Shown here piece by piece: positions 26,208 through 35,056 of a stretch of 64,000 nucleotides of DNA; the first letter of the stretch is position 1; the number at the start of each line of letters is the position of its first letter. The notes below the pieces were generated by a model. It searched no databases. It was not told the origin of the DNA and worked only from the letters and a program-made list of their open reading frames with translations. Origin of the DNA: an uncultured Pseudomonadota bacterium (GTDB lineage: Bacteria > Myxococcota_A > UBA796 > GCA-2862545); assembly GCA_913061235.1 (NCBI GenBank), contig CAJXTB010000002.1:248001-312000 (forward strand), written 5' to 3'. Position numbers and translations under genes: made by a program.

Positions 26208-27683
26208 GTGCTCAACAACCCAGACGCAAACCTCATCAACGACGACATCCGCCCAACCACTGACGCTGAGCGTCATTGGTCGGTGTTCAACATGGCCGCC
26301 TTGTGGGTTGGCATGGTCGTCTGTGTGCCCACGTACACCCTCGCTGGCGGCCTCGTGGCTGAGGGAATGAGCGCTTGGCAAGCCATCTTCACCATCACCT
26401 TGGGCAATGCCATCGTGTTGGTTCCCATGGTGCTCAACGGGCACCCAGGCACCAAGTATGGCATTCCATTCCCAGTGCTCGCGCGCGCCAGCTTCGGCAT
26501 TCATGGGGCGCACATTCCGTCGATTCTACGGGCCCTTGTGGCGTGTGGCTGGTTCGGAATCAACACGTGGTTTGGCGGCGTTAGCATCTACCACCTGATG
26601 AACGTTCTTACGGGCGGACTGCTGGAAGGGGCTGACCTGCCTCTGCTCGGTATCAACGCCGGTGAGTTCTCGTGCTTCTTGTTGTTCTGGACCATTCAGG
26701 TTGGAGTTGTGTACGCAGGTATCGAGTCCATCCGCATCCTAGAGACGTACGCAGCTCCGTTTCTCATCGCCATGGGACTGGCACTGTTGGCTTGGGCGTA
26801 TGTCCAAGCTGGTGGCTTTGGTGAGACCTTTAGCCGTCCCTCCGACTTTGCCGTTGGTGGCCCCCGGGAGGGCCAGTTCTTCACCGTCTTCTTCCCGTCG
26901 CTCACTGCGATGGTGGGGTTCTGGGCCACGCTCTCACTGAATATTCCGGACTTCACCCGCTACGCGAAGTCCCAGCGCGACCAACTCTTGGGGCAAGCCA
27001 TTGGCCTGCCGTTGACCATGACGTTGTTTGCGTTCATTGCCGTTGCGGTCACCGGGTCCACCTTTACGATTTTTGGCGAGACGATTGCGGACCCGACCAA
27101 GCTGTTGGGCCGTATGGGTGAAGAGAGTTCAGGCTGGATGTCCGGCGTAACTGTCGTCATCAGCCTGTTCGTTTTGGCTGTTGCGACCTTGTCTACTAAC
27201 ATTGCTGCGAACCTGGTGTCTCCCGCCAACGCCTTCATCAACGTCAAGCCGAAGCGCATTGGCTTTCAGCTCGGCGGCTACATCACCGCGGCCATTGGCT
27301 TGGTCATCTTGCCGTGGAAGCTGCTTGAGAACACTGGCGACTACCTGTTTGTCTGGCTTGTTGGCTATTCGGCATTGCTCGGCCCGATTGGCGGAATCCT
27401 CATCGTCGACTATTTCCTGCTTCGCGGCACAAAGTTCGACATTGAAGCGCTGTATCAGGCACGCGGCAAGTACTTTTACTCTGGCGGATTCAACATCATT
27501 GCGGTGCTGGCGCTCGTGCTTGGCGCAGCCCCCAACCTTCCGGGCTTCCTGCATAAAGCAGGTGTTGTGGGGGACGGCGTCTTTCCCGTGTTCTTCGACT
27601 CGCTGTACACATACGCTTGGTTCATCGGATTCGGTATTGCCGGTGCCTTCTACGGACTCGCCACAAAGGTCATGAAGCGATGA
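26208..27683 (+). CDS. codB: NCS1-family nucleobase:cation symporter
   Basis: The protein of about 491 residues has twelve predicted membrane helices. NCS1 (Mhp1/CodB) signatures include AERHWSVFNMAALWVGM, AWQAIFTITLGNAIVL, GIPFPVLARASFGIHGA and GWFGINTWFG. These carriers import cytosine, hydantoins, allantoin or similar with Na+ or H+. I chose the GTG at 26208, which has GGAG five bases upstream; a GTG at 26181 adds nine residues but has no visible ribosome site. The ATGA overlap with the cytosine deaminase gene supports cytosine as the substrate, by analogy with codBA. Confidence 0.9.
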   Translation: MLNNPDANLINDDIRPTTDAERHWSVFNMAALWVGMVVCVPTYTLAGGLVAEGMSAWQAIFTITLGNAIVLVPMVLNGHPGTKYGIPFPVLARASFGIHGAHIPSILRALVACGWFGINTWFGGVSIYHLMNVLTGGLLEGADLPLLGINAGEFSCFLLFWTIQVGVVYAGIESIRILETYAAPFLIAMGLALLAWAYVQAGGFGETFSRPSDFAVGGPREGQFFTVFFPSLTAMVGFWATLSLNIPDFTRYAKSQRDQLLGQAIGLPLTMTLFAFIAVAVTGSTFTIFGETIADPTKLLGRMGEESSGWMSGVTVVISLFVLAVATLSTNIAANLVSPANAFINVKPKRIGFQLGGYITAAIGLVILPWKLLENTGDYLFVWLVGYSALLGPIGGILIVDYFLLRGTKFDIEALYQARGKYFYSGGFNIIAVLALVLGAAPNLPGFLHKAGVVGDGVFPVFFDSLYTYAWFIGFGIAGAFYGLATKVMKR

Positions 27684-28867
27684 GTAGCTGCCTGTTTTCC
27701 AACGTCCGCCTCGGAGAGGACACCGTTGATGTGCGTGTCAGCAACGGCGTCATTGCGAAGATTGCCTCGGCCAAGACGTTGGCGGCTCTACCCGGCGAAG
27801 ACCACATTCAGGATGGCTGGCTGACCCCGCCACTGGCCGAGCCTCACTGCCACCTAGACGCAGCATTGCTGGCCGACCGTGCGCCTAACCACAGTGGAAC
27901 GCTTGTTGAGGGCATCGCAAACTGGGCTGCAATCGCGCCTTCTCTCACCGTTCAGGACGTTCGCGACCGCGCACTGACGACTGCGAAGATGTACAAGTCT
28001 TGGGGCTGCCTGCGCATTCGAAGCCATGTCGACACCGAGTGTCCGGTGGCGGTGGAAGCATTGGTCTCGCTCAAGCCGGACCTGGCCGAGCTGGGTATGG
28101 ACCTGCAGCTCGTCGCCTTTCCCCAGCGCGGGATTCTACGGGCTCCAGGCCGGCAAGACGCTTGGCGGGCTGCGATTGACGCTGGGTGTGATGTTGTGGG
28201 AGCGATTCCGCACTACGAGCGTACACATGACGAAGGGAATGCGTCGCTCAAGCTGGCGTTTGACCTGGCAGAGGCCAGAGGACTCATGGTCGATGTTCAC
28301 TGTGATGAGACCGACGACCCCTCGAGTCGCCACCTCGAGCGCATGTGTGCTGAGACGATTGACCGCGCCATGGCGGGTCGTGTCGTAGCCGGGCACTGCA
28401 CCGCGATGCACAGCTACCCCAATCCCCACGCAGCGAAGGTGGTCGCGCTCGTTGTTGAATCGGGTGTTCAGATTGTCACCAACCCGCTCGACAACAGCGT
28501 CCTGCAGGGCCGCTACGACAACGGCCCCGTCCGTCGAGGCCACACCCGGGTCAAGGCGCTGTGGGCTGCCGGTGCCAGCGTTGGCATTGGACACGATTCC
28601 GTCCAAGACCCTTGGTATCCACTAGGTACCGCGAATCTCGTGGACGCGGCCTACGTTCTCGTGCACTACGCGCAGTGCTCAGGTCTGGCAGAGATGGAGC
28701 GCGTGTTCCGGACATTGTGGGATGAAAATCACCGGCCATTTGGCGGTGCCCCCGTGTTGGCCGAAGGCAAGGTCGCGACGATGTGCTGGTGGCCGCAGTC
28801 AGATGCGCGAATGCTGTTGGTCCATCGCCCCCGTCCGACCATCTACATTGCTGGAGAAGTCACTTAG
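27680..28867 (+). CDS. codA: Cytosine deaminase (CodA-like amidohydrolase)
   Basis: The 395-residue enzyme matches E. coli CodA along its length: metal ligands H56 and H58 (EPHCHLD), catalytic region H207 to E210 (DVHCDE), H239 (AGHCTAMHSY) and D306 (GHDSVQDPWYPLGTANL), and the substrate-side Q149 (AFPQRG). It converts cytosine to uracil plus ammonia. The residue equivalent to E. coli D314, next to the metal-binding aspartate, is S307. Substitutions there are known to alter substrate preference, so cytosine specificity should not be assumed. The ATGA overlap couples it to the permease. Confidence 0.93.
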   Translation: MSSCLFSNVRLGEDTVDVRVSNGVIAKIASAKTLAALPGEDHIQDGWLTPPLAEPHCHLDAALLADRAPNHSGTLVEGIANWAAIAPSLTVQDVRDRALTTAKMYKSWGCLRIRSHVDTECPVAVEALVSLKPDLAELGMDLQLVAFPQRGILRAPGRQDAWRAAIDAGCDVVGAIPHYERTHDEGNASLKLAFDLAEARGLMVDVHCDETDDPSSRHLERMCAETIDRAMAGRVVAGHCTAMHSYPNPHAAKVVALVVESGVQIVTNPLDNSVLQGRYDNGPVRRGHTRVKALWAAGASVGIGHDSVQDPWYPLGTANLVDAAYVLVHYAQCSGLAEMERVFRTLWDENHRPFGGAPVLAEGKVATMCWWPQSDARMLLVHRPRPTIYIAGEVT

Positions 28868-28947
28868 TAGGTAGTGTCTGCCGGCCCGTGTCTTCGTGGT
28901 CGCACGTTGTGACGTAAACAGGTACTCTGCGGCACTCTGGGGAGTAC

Positions 28948-31900
28948 ATGTCACGTTTGCTAGCGGCCCTGTTTGTGGTCTTGATGGTTGGGTGCCCGCT
29001 TCCGCCAGAGATCTGCGGAAACAACATCGATGACAACGGCAACGGGCTGTTCGACTGCGAAGATGAAGGCTGCGACTGCGCTGAAGTCTGTGACGATGAG
29101 AGCGACAATGACGGCGACGGTCGCACGGATTGTGAAGACCCCGATTGCTTTGGTGAAGAGTGCCTAGAAGTCTGCGGAGACGGCCAAGACAACGACGGTG
29201 ACGCGCTCATTGACTGCAGTGACAACAACTGTTTTGGCCCGAACTGTGCCGAAATCTGCGGTGATGGCATCGACAATGATGCGAACGGGGACCTTGACTG
29301 CAACGACATCAGCTGCGCCTCCGAGTGCTCCGAAGTCTGCAACAACGGCGTTGATGACGACAATGATGGCGGCGTGGACTGTGAAGACCCCGACTGCTTT
29401 GGCATCTGCAACGAGATCTGCGGAGATGGCCTCGACAACGACGCAGATAGCCTGACCGACTGCTTCGACCCCGACTGCTCCTCCGTCTGCGATGACATCG
29501 AGCTGTGCACCAACGGGCTGGATGACGACGGCGACAACCTCGTTGACTGTGACGATGACGACTGCGAGTGCGGACCGCGCGAGAACTGCACGAATGGCAT
29601 CGATGATGACGCTGACGGTCGCGTAGACTGTGACGACGGCGAGTGCGTTGCTGTGTGCACCGCGGAGATCTGTCATGACGGCATCGACAACGACGGCGAC
29701 CTGTTTGTCGACTGTGCCGATCCAGAGTGCTTTGACGCCGACTGCGATGAGATTTGTGATGACCGCTTCGACAACGACCTCGACCTACGCGCAGACTGCA
29801 GCGACCCCGATTGTTTCGCTACTACCTGCACTGAGATCTGCTTTGACCGCGGCGATAACGACCTCGATGGCCTTCTTGACTGCCGAGACCCCGACTGCGC
29901 TGGCAATCCCGCCTGTGTCGAGACGGCGTGTGGAGACGGGGGAGATGACGACCAAGATGGTCTGATCGACTGCTTTGATCCGGACTGCCGGGTAGACGCG
30001 CTGTGTCGCGAGCAAGACTGCCAAGATGGCGAAGACAGCGACCAAGACGGACTGACGGACTGTGCTGACCCTGACTGCGAAGCCACCGACCAGTGCGTCG
30101 AACTCAACTGCCAAGATGGCGAAGACAGCGACCAGGACGGACTTACAGACTGCCGCGACGACGACTGTATCGATTTGGCCGTGTGTGTTGAGACCCTGTG
30201 CGACGATGACGTCGACAACAACGACAACGACCTTGTTGACTGTGCCGACCCCGACTGTGAAGGCGCTCCCGCCTGCGTGGAGTCTGACTGTAGCGACGAG
30301 ACGGACAACGACGGTGACTTGGCTGTCGACTGCGACGACGATGACTGTGCCGTGGACCCCGCATGCGTCGAGATCGATTGCCTAGACGGTGAAGACAGTG
30401 ATGATGACGGCCTCATCGACTGCGACGACCCAGACTGTCAGACCTCCACTGACTGCGGCGAGCAAGACTGCAATGACGGCATCGACGACGACGAAGACGG
30501 CGCGACCGACTGCGATGATGATGACTGTGCGACCGGCCGAGACTGTGTTGAGTTTGCCTGCGCAACCGGCGGAGACAGCGATGGCGACGGCCTGTTCGGA
30601 TGTACAGATGACGACTGCCTGAGCGAGCCCGTGTGCTTCGAACAAGACTGCGAAGACGGCCTCAACTCTGACTCCGCCTTCGACGGACTGACCGACTGCG
30701 ACGACCCGGACTGCGATGACGACCCGGTCTGTCGCGAGCAAGACTGCTCGGATGGACTGAACTCAGATGCAGACCAAGACGACCTGACCGACTGCGAAGA
30801 CCCCGACTGCGCCAATGACCCCGCCTGCCGGGACCTGGTGTGCGACGACGGCATCGATAGTGACAACGACGGCCTCATCGACTGCGTAGACCCCGACTGC
30901 TCCTTCATCAACAACCAGACGGAAGCGTGCTTCGAGCGCATCTGCCAGGACGGTCAAGACGGCGACCGTGACGGATTAGTGGACTGTGCGGACCCCGACT
31001 GTGACCGGTCCATCTTGTGCGTTGAGCAGGTGTGCTTTGACGGCGGCGACTCCGACCAAGACGGCCTGGTGGACTGCGCGGACCCCGACTGTGATGAGGC
31101 TCCGAACTGTATCGAGAGCGACTGCACAGACGGTATAGACCAAGACAACAACGGCCTGATCGACTGCGAGGACCCCGACTGTGACGCGGACATCGCGTGT
31201 ATCGAAGTCGACTGTGCAGATGACACAGACAACGACGACAACGGCCTGACGGACTGCGAAGACCCCGACTGCTCTGACACCTCGGCGTGCCTTGAAATCG
31301 ACTGTACAGATGGCGTAGATGACGACAACAGCGGCTTGACCGACTGTATGGACCCCGACTGCGCAGGGGACCCCGCCTGTGTCGAGACCGTGTGCGATGA
31401 CGGCGTAGATGACGACGGCAACGGCGAGACCGACTGCGCGGACCCCGACTGTGCAGCCGACCCTGCCTGCATTGAGGCCGACTGCGATGACAGTCTGGAC
31501 AATGACGGCGACCTTGCCACGGACTGCGCGGACTCAGACTGCGCGACCGATGCCGCATGCATCGAGACGAGCTGCGCAGACGGCCAAGACAATGACGGCG
31601 ACTTCTTCATCGACTGCAGGGACAGCGACTGTCAGTCAGATGTCGCGTGCCAGTCCGAGGTCTGTGACAACAACTTTGATGACGACGCCGATACCCTCGT
31701 TGACTGCGACGACCCCGGTTGCTTCGGCGCCATTGGCCTGTGCGAGACCGAGCTGAACTGCACGGACAGCGAAGACAACGACGGCGACGGGTTCATCGAC
31801 TGCCTCGACATCGATGACTGTGGCGCCGACCCCGCCTGTGCGGTCGAGATCTGCGACAGCACCACGGACGATGACGGCGACACGCTCGTCGACTGCGACG

Positions 31901-32700
31901 ACCCGGACTGCTTCGGCGCCATTGGCCTGTGCGAGGCCGAACTCAACTGTACGGACGGCGGAGACAACGACGACGACGGTCTATTGGACTGCGAAGATGC
32001 GGATTGCTCGGCGGATCCGAGCTGTGTTGAAGTCTGTGACAACTCCACCGACGACGACGGCGACACCCTCGTGGACTGCGACGACGACGATTGTTGGGGC
32101 CCAGCCTGTTCCCTCACAGGCACGCGTGCCTGGGTCACCGGCGGCAGTGTGCAGATCGATGAGCTGGCAGCAGACACTGCCAATGTGTCCACATCGCTAC
32201 AAGGCCCGAGCTGCGACTCCAGCGACGCGATTACCCTCGGAACACCAGCACGACGCATGACTGCGCGCAGTGTCACCGGTCAGGTTCAGGTCAGCCGCTT
32301 GGTCTCGGGCAGCACCGTCACCGAGACCTGTTCGTGGGCTGCGACCGAGGTCAGCGGATTCGATATTGCCGGCACCGGTCAGGTGACCCTGAGCCGCCAA
32401 GGCTTCACGCTGAGCGAGCCCGAGCGCTGCCAGTTGGCAGGCAGCTCGTTCTTGCCGACCCTGCTGTCAGTCGCGCAGAGCGCAGCGAGATTGCCGGGTG
32501 GTGGAACCTCTACAGCAGGCAACTCAAGTTGGTACGGGGGCAACTTCCAGGCCTCGACAATGGGGACTGTGACGCTGTCGACGTCTGTTCAGGTCGACGA
32601 CAGCTGCACGGTTCTCCTGTTGGGCGCACCCGTCAACTCCACGCAGCGTAGCTACGACAACGTCGATGACATGGAGCCAGTGTTTGGGATTGCTCCCTAG
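28948..32700 (+). CDS. Giant lipoprotein with about 35 Asp/Cys repeats
   Basis: The 1250-residue product has a signal ending at MVGC (C16), so it is a lipoprotein. Residues 21-1055 hold about 35 tandem repeats of roughly 27-31 residues with the pattern C-x-D-G-x-D-N-D-x-D-G-L-x-D-C-x-D-P-D-C, then C and E at the join. Each repeat has EF-hand-like Asp spacing and three or four cysteines, which suggests calcium binding and disulfide-linked loops, like thrombospondin type 3 or MopE-like motifs. The repeats drift in order along the gene. The last 195 residues (1056-1250) are different, Thr/Ser-rich and beta-like, and may be the surface domain. The gene stands alone, with GGGGAG before its ATG. 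Confidence 0.85.
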   Translation: MSRLLAALFVVLMVGCPLPPEICGNNIDDNGNGLFDCEDEGCDCAEVCDDESDNDGDGRTDCEDPDCFGEECLEVCGDGQDNDGDALIDCSDNNCFGPNCAEICGDGIDNDANGDLDCNDISCASECSEVCNNGVDDDNDGGVDCEDPDCFGICNEICGDGLDNDADSLTDCFDPDCSSVCDDIELCTNGLDDDGDNLVDCDDDDCECGPRENCTNGIDDDADGRVDCDDGECVAVCTAEICHDGIDNDGDLFVDCADPECFDADCDEICDDRFDNDLDLRADCSDPDCFATTCTEICFDRGDNDLDGLLDCRDPDCAGNPACVETACGDGGDDDQDGLIDCFDPDCRVDALCREQDCQDGEDSDQDGLTDCADPDCEATDQCVELNCQDGEDSDQDGLTDCRDDDCIDLAVCVETLCDDDVDNNDNDLVDCADPDCEGAPACVESDCSDETDNDGDLAVDCDDDDCAVDPACVEIDCLDGEDSDDDGLIDCDDPDCQTSTDCGEQDCNDGIDDDEDGATDCDDDDCATGRDCVEFACATGGDSDGDGLFGCTDDDCLSEPVCFEQDCEDGLNSDSAFDGLTDCDDPDCDDDPVCREQDCSDGLNSDADQDDLTDCEDPDCANDPACRDLVCDDGIDSDNDGLIDCVDPDCSFINNQTEACFERICQDGQDGDRDGLVDCADPDCDRSILCVEQVCFDGGDSDQDGLVDCADPDCDEAPNCIESDCTDGIDQDNNGLIDCEDPDCDADIACIEVDCADDTDNDDNGLTDCEDPDCSDTSACLEIDCTDGVDDDNSGLTDCMDPDCAGDPACVETVCDDGVDDDGNGETDCADPDCAADPACIEADCDDSLDNDGDLATDCADSDCATDAACIETSCADGQDNDGDFFIDCRDSDCQSDVACQSEVCDNNFDDDADTLVDCDDPGCFGAIGLCETELNCTDSEDNDGDGFIDCLDIDDCGADPACAVEICDSTTDDDGDTLVDCDDPDCFGAIGLCEAELNCTDGGDNDDDGLLDCEDADCSADPSCVEVCDNSTDDDGDTLVDCDDDDCWGPACSLTGTRAWVTGGSVQIDELAADTANVSTSLQGPSCDSSDAITLGTPARRMTARSVTGQVQVSRLVSGSTVTETCSWAATEVSGFDIAGTGQVTLSRQGFTLSEPERCQLAGSSFLPTLLSVAQSAARLPGGGTSTAGNSSWYGGNFQASTMGTVTLSTSVQVDDSCTVLLLGAPVNSTQRSYDNVDDMEPVFGIAP
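29008..32112 (+). repeat. About 35 tandem coding repeats of roughly 81-93 bp
   Basis: The bases encoding residues 21-1055 of the lipoprotein are a tandem array of units averaging about 88 bp, each with the codon pattern for GAYAAYGAY-GGY and TGC-GAY-GAY. Units differ by point changes and a few indels (for example a three-base insert in the unit near 30650-30740). The array is protein-coding and in frame throughout, which argues against a CRISPR or a non-coding satellite. Confidence 0.85.
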
Positions 32701-32707
32701 GGCTGAC

Positions 32708-33511
32708 CTAGTTGCCTTGGAATGTTGGTTCGCGCTTCTCTAGGAATGCGGCCACCGCTTCATCGTGGTCGGCGGTGTTCTGGGAGATTCCTTGGTAGGT
32801 TGCAGCGAGCTGAAGCGCTTGGTCTATAGGCAGGTCCCATGAGCGCACAGCCGCAGACTTGGTGAGACGGAGGGCGAGTGGTGGCAGTGCACAGAGAACG
32901 GCTGCACGAGTCCGCACAGCGTCGTGAAGTGCGTCGGCGTCGACCACTTCGTTGACCAAGGACCACGACAGTGCGGTTGCGCTGTCGATCAGCTGGCCAG
33001 TGAGCATCATCTCAAGCGCCCGCGGGTAGCCGATGGTGCGCGATAGGAAATAGGCACCCCCGTCTCCGGGGACCAAGCCAACCTTCACGAATGTGGAGCC
33101 GAAGCGAGCCCGCGTTGTCGCTACACGAAAGTCTGCCATGCACGTCAGGTCGAGGCCGGCGCCAATCGCAGCACCATTGACAGCCGCAATGACCGGCTTG
33201 TCGAAGCGGGCCAAACGGCGGGGGATTTGTTGAATGCCCCGAAAGTATCTGGCTCTTAGCGCAACAGCGTCGCCTTCAAACATGCCAGAATGTGCCTGCA
33301 TTTTCTTGAGGTCTCCACCCGCAGAGAAGGACTTTCCGGCGCCCGTGAGAGCCACCACGCGAACCTTATCGTCGGCTTCGGCTGCGTCGAAGGCATCTAC
33401 AAGGCCCTGAACCATCGCATCTGAGTAGGCATTGCGCGCTTCTGGGCGGTTGAGAGTGACCCAGCGGAGCCCTGGGACAGTGGGGTCATCGTGAGTGAGC
33501 AGGTCGGACAT
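32708..33511 (-). CDS. Enoyl-CoA hydratase/isomerase family protein
   Basis: The 267-residue protein has the crotonase fold: RPEARNAYSDAM, TGAGKSFSAGGDL (oxyanion-hole loop), NGAAIGAGLDLTCMADF, and FVKVGLVPGDGGAYFLSR. The two acid residues of rat crotonase are not both kept: the E144 position reads D within GLDL, and the E164 position is F. A D lies in PGDGG instead. The exact reaction (hydratase, isomerase or hydrolase) is therefore open. It starts at ATG 33511, divergent from the symporter gene. Confidence 0.85.
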   Translation of the reverse strand: MSDLLTHDDPTVPGLRWVTLNRPEARNAYSDAMVQGLVDAFDAAEADDKVRVVALTGAGKSFSAGGDLKKMQAHSGMFEGDAVALRARYFRGIQQIPRRLARFDKPVIAAVNGAAIGAGLDLTCMADFRVATTRARFGSTFVKVGLVPGDGGAYFLSRTIGYPRALEMMLTGQLIDSATALSWSLVNEVVDADALHDAVRTRAAVLCALPPLALRLTKSAAVRSWDLPIDQALQLAATYQGISQNTADHDEAVAAFLEKREPTFQGN

Positions 33512-33565
33512 AGGGGCTCCAGGAGTTTGAGGCGTCTGGTGTAGGGTGCCGCCCCGGAGGGCGAC

Positions 33566-35056
33566 ATGGAAGCGGTCGAGCTGTATAAATTGGTGGGCGT
33601 CGTTGTCTACTTGGCCGTGTTGTTGGCGATTGGAGTGGTGGCGTCTCGGAAGATGACCGACGTTGGCGACTACTTTGCCGCAGGCAAGAAGCTAGGCTTC
33701 TGGAGCGTCGCTTTCTCCGCACGGGCCACAGGCGAGAGCGGCTGGCTGCTCATTGGCCTGACCGGTATGGCTGCGATGGTCGGCGTGAAGGCGTTCTGGG
33801 TCGTTGGTGGTGAGGTTCTCGGAGTGGGGCTGGCCTGGTTGCTGCTCGCTGGACCCTTCAACAAGCTGACCCACAAATACGACTCGCTCACCATGCCGGA
33901 CTACCTGGAGAGCCGACTCGGGGATAAATCGAACGTTATCCGCTTAGTCTCTGCTTTTTGCTTAGCAGTGTTCGTGACCATTTATGTGGCCGCACAGATC
34001 TATGCGACCGGCCAAGCCTTCCAGGATTTCCTGGGTTGGAATTGGTATGTTGGCGTTGCTGTTGGGTTTGCAGTTGTGGTCGCCTACAGTACGACCGGTG
34101 GCTTTGTTGCGGTTGTCTGGTCCGACGTCTTTCAAGGCGCGCTGATGTTCTTGGGATTGGTCGCGCTTCCAATCGTTGGGGTCATCTACGCGGGCGGTAT
34201 TGGCCCGGTTGTTGACGGCTTGGCAGCCATTGATCCGAGTCTTCTCGACCCGATGGCCGGCGACGGTTTCACCCTCGTAAGCATCGCAGGTTGTGTCGGC
34301 CTGCTGCTCATTGGCTTGGGGTTCCTGGGTTCACCCCAGATTTTCGTCCGCTTCTTGGCGCTCAAGAGCCACAAAGAGGTGCCGAAAGGCGCTGCCGTTG
34401 CCATTGTGTGGACGCTTCTGGCGGACAGTGGTGCGGTTCTTACCGGTCTTGTCGGACGCCACCTGATGACGATGCCCGGCCAAGACCCTGAAGCGCTACT
34501 CGGCGTTGGCGCTGAACAGGTGCTGCCTCAAGTGGTGGAGATGGTTCTACCGGCCGTGCTTGTTGGCCTGATGATTGCCATTGTTCTGTCGGCCATCATG
34601 TCGACCGTCGACAGCTTGCTCGTGTTGGCGAGTAGTGCGGTGGTGCGAGACGTCTACCAGAAGGTGCTCTACTCAGACATCCCAGATGACAAACTGGTGG
34701 GCTTGTCCCGCATAGCAACCGTTGCACTCGCGTTCGTCGCTCTTGGCATCGCGCTTGCTGTGACAGGGCCCAATCAGACTGTGTTCTGGTTCGTCATCTT
34801 CGGATGGTCCGGTATCGCTGCGACCTTCTGCCCAACGGTCATCCTGTCCATCTTCTGGCGGCGGTTCAACACCGCTGGCGCGGTGGCTGCCATGGTCACA
34901 GGCTTCGTTGCCGTACCGCTGTTCAAGTTCATCGACATGGGTGAGGCAATGACGGCACTCGGTGAGCTACCGCCTAGCTTCCTGCTGTCTGCGGCTGTAG
35001 GCATAACCATCAGCCTGGTCGCCGGTCCTGGCGCCCAGACTGCCCGCGCCAGCTAG
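33566..35056 (+). CDS. putP: Sodium:solute symporter (PutP-like)
   Basis: The 496-residue protein has 13 predicted helices of the SSS family. SARATGESGWLLIGLTG matches the PutP helix near the sodium site, and the VALPIVGVIYAGG stretch is typical. PutP takes up proline with sodium; here the neighbours (aminotransferase, semialdehyde dehydrogenase) suggest another amino or organic acid, an inference. The start is at the ATG preceded by GGAGGG. Its stop shares a CTAG tetramer with the convergent aminotransferase. Confidence 0.88.
   Translation: MEAVELYKLVGVVVYLAVLLAIGVVASRKMTDVGDYFAAGKKLGFWSVAFSARATGESGWLLIGLTGMAAMVGVKAFWVVGGEVLGVGLAWLLLAGPFNKLTHKYDSLTMPDYLESRLGDKSNVIRLVSAFCLAVFVTIYVAAQIYATGQAFQDFLGWNWYVGVAVGFAVVVAYSTTGGFVAVVWSDVFQGALMFLGLVALPIVGVIYAGGIGPVVDGLAAIDPSLLDPMAGDGFTLVSIAGCVGLLLIGLGFLGSPQIFVRFLALKSHKEVPKGAAVAIVWTLLADSGAVLTGLVGRHLMTMPGQDPEALLGVGAEQVLPQVVEMVLPAVLVGLMIAIVLSAIMSTVDSLLVLASSAVVRDVYQKVLYSDIPDDKLVGLSRIATVALAFVALGIALAVTGPNQTVFWFVIFGWSGIAATFCPTVILSIFWRRFNTAGAVAAMVTGFVAVPLFKFIDMGEAMTALGELPPSFLLSAAVGITISLVAGPGAQTARAS

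Noticed and set aside
26208-28867. A complete reductive pyrimidine catabolic operon
   Set aside because: Only the permease and deaminase are present. Dihydropyrimidine dehydrogenase, dihydropyrimidinase and ureidopropionase are absent.
29008-32112. Regular direct repeats of about 88 bp that could suggest a CRISPR or satellite
   Set aside because: The units are diverged, contiguous without spacers, and stay in one reading frame as protein repeats.
28860-32276. Long Ser/Gln-rich minus-strand frames opposite the repeat lipoprotein
   Set aside because: They are complements of the GAC/TGC codons of the real gene, with no start context or domains.
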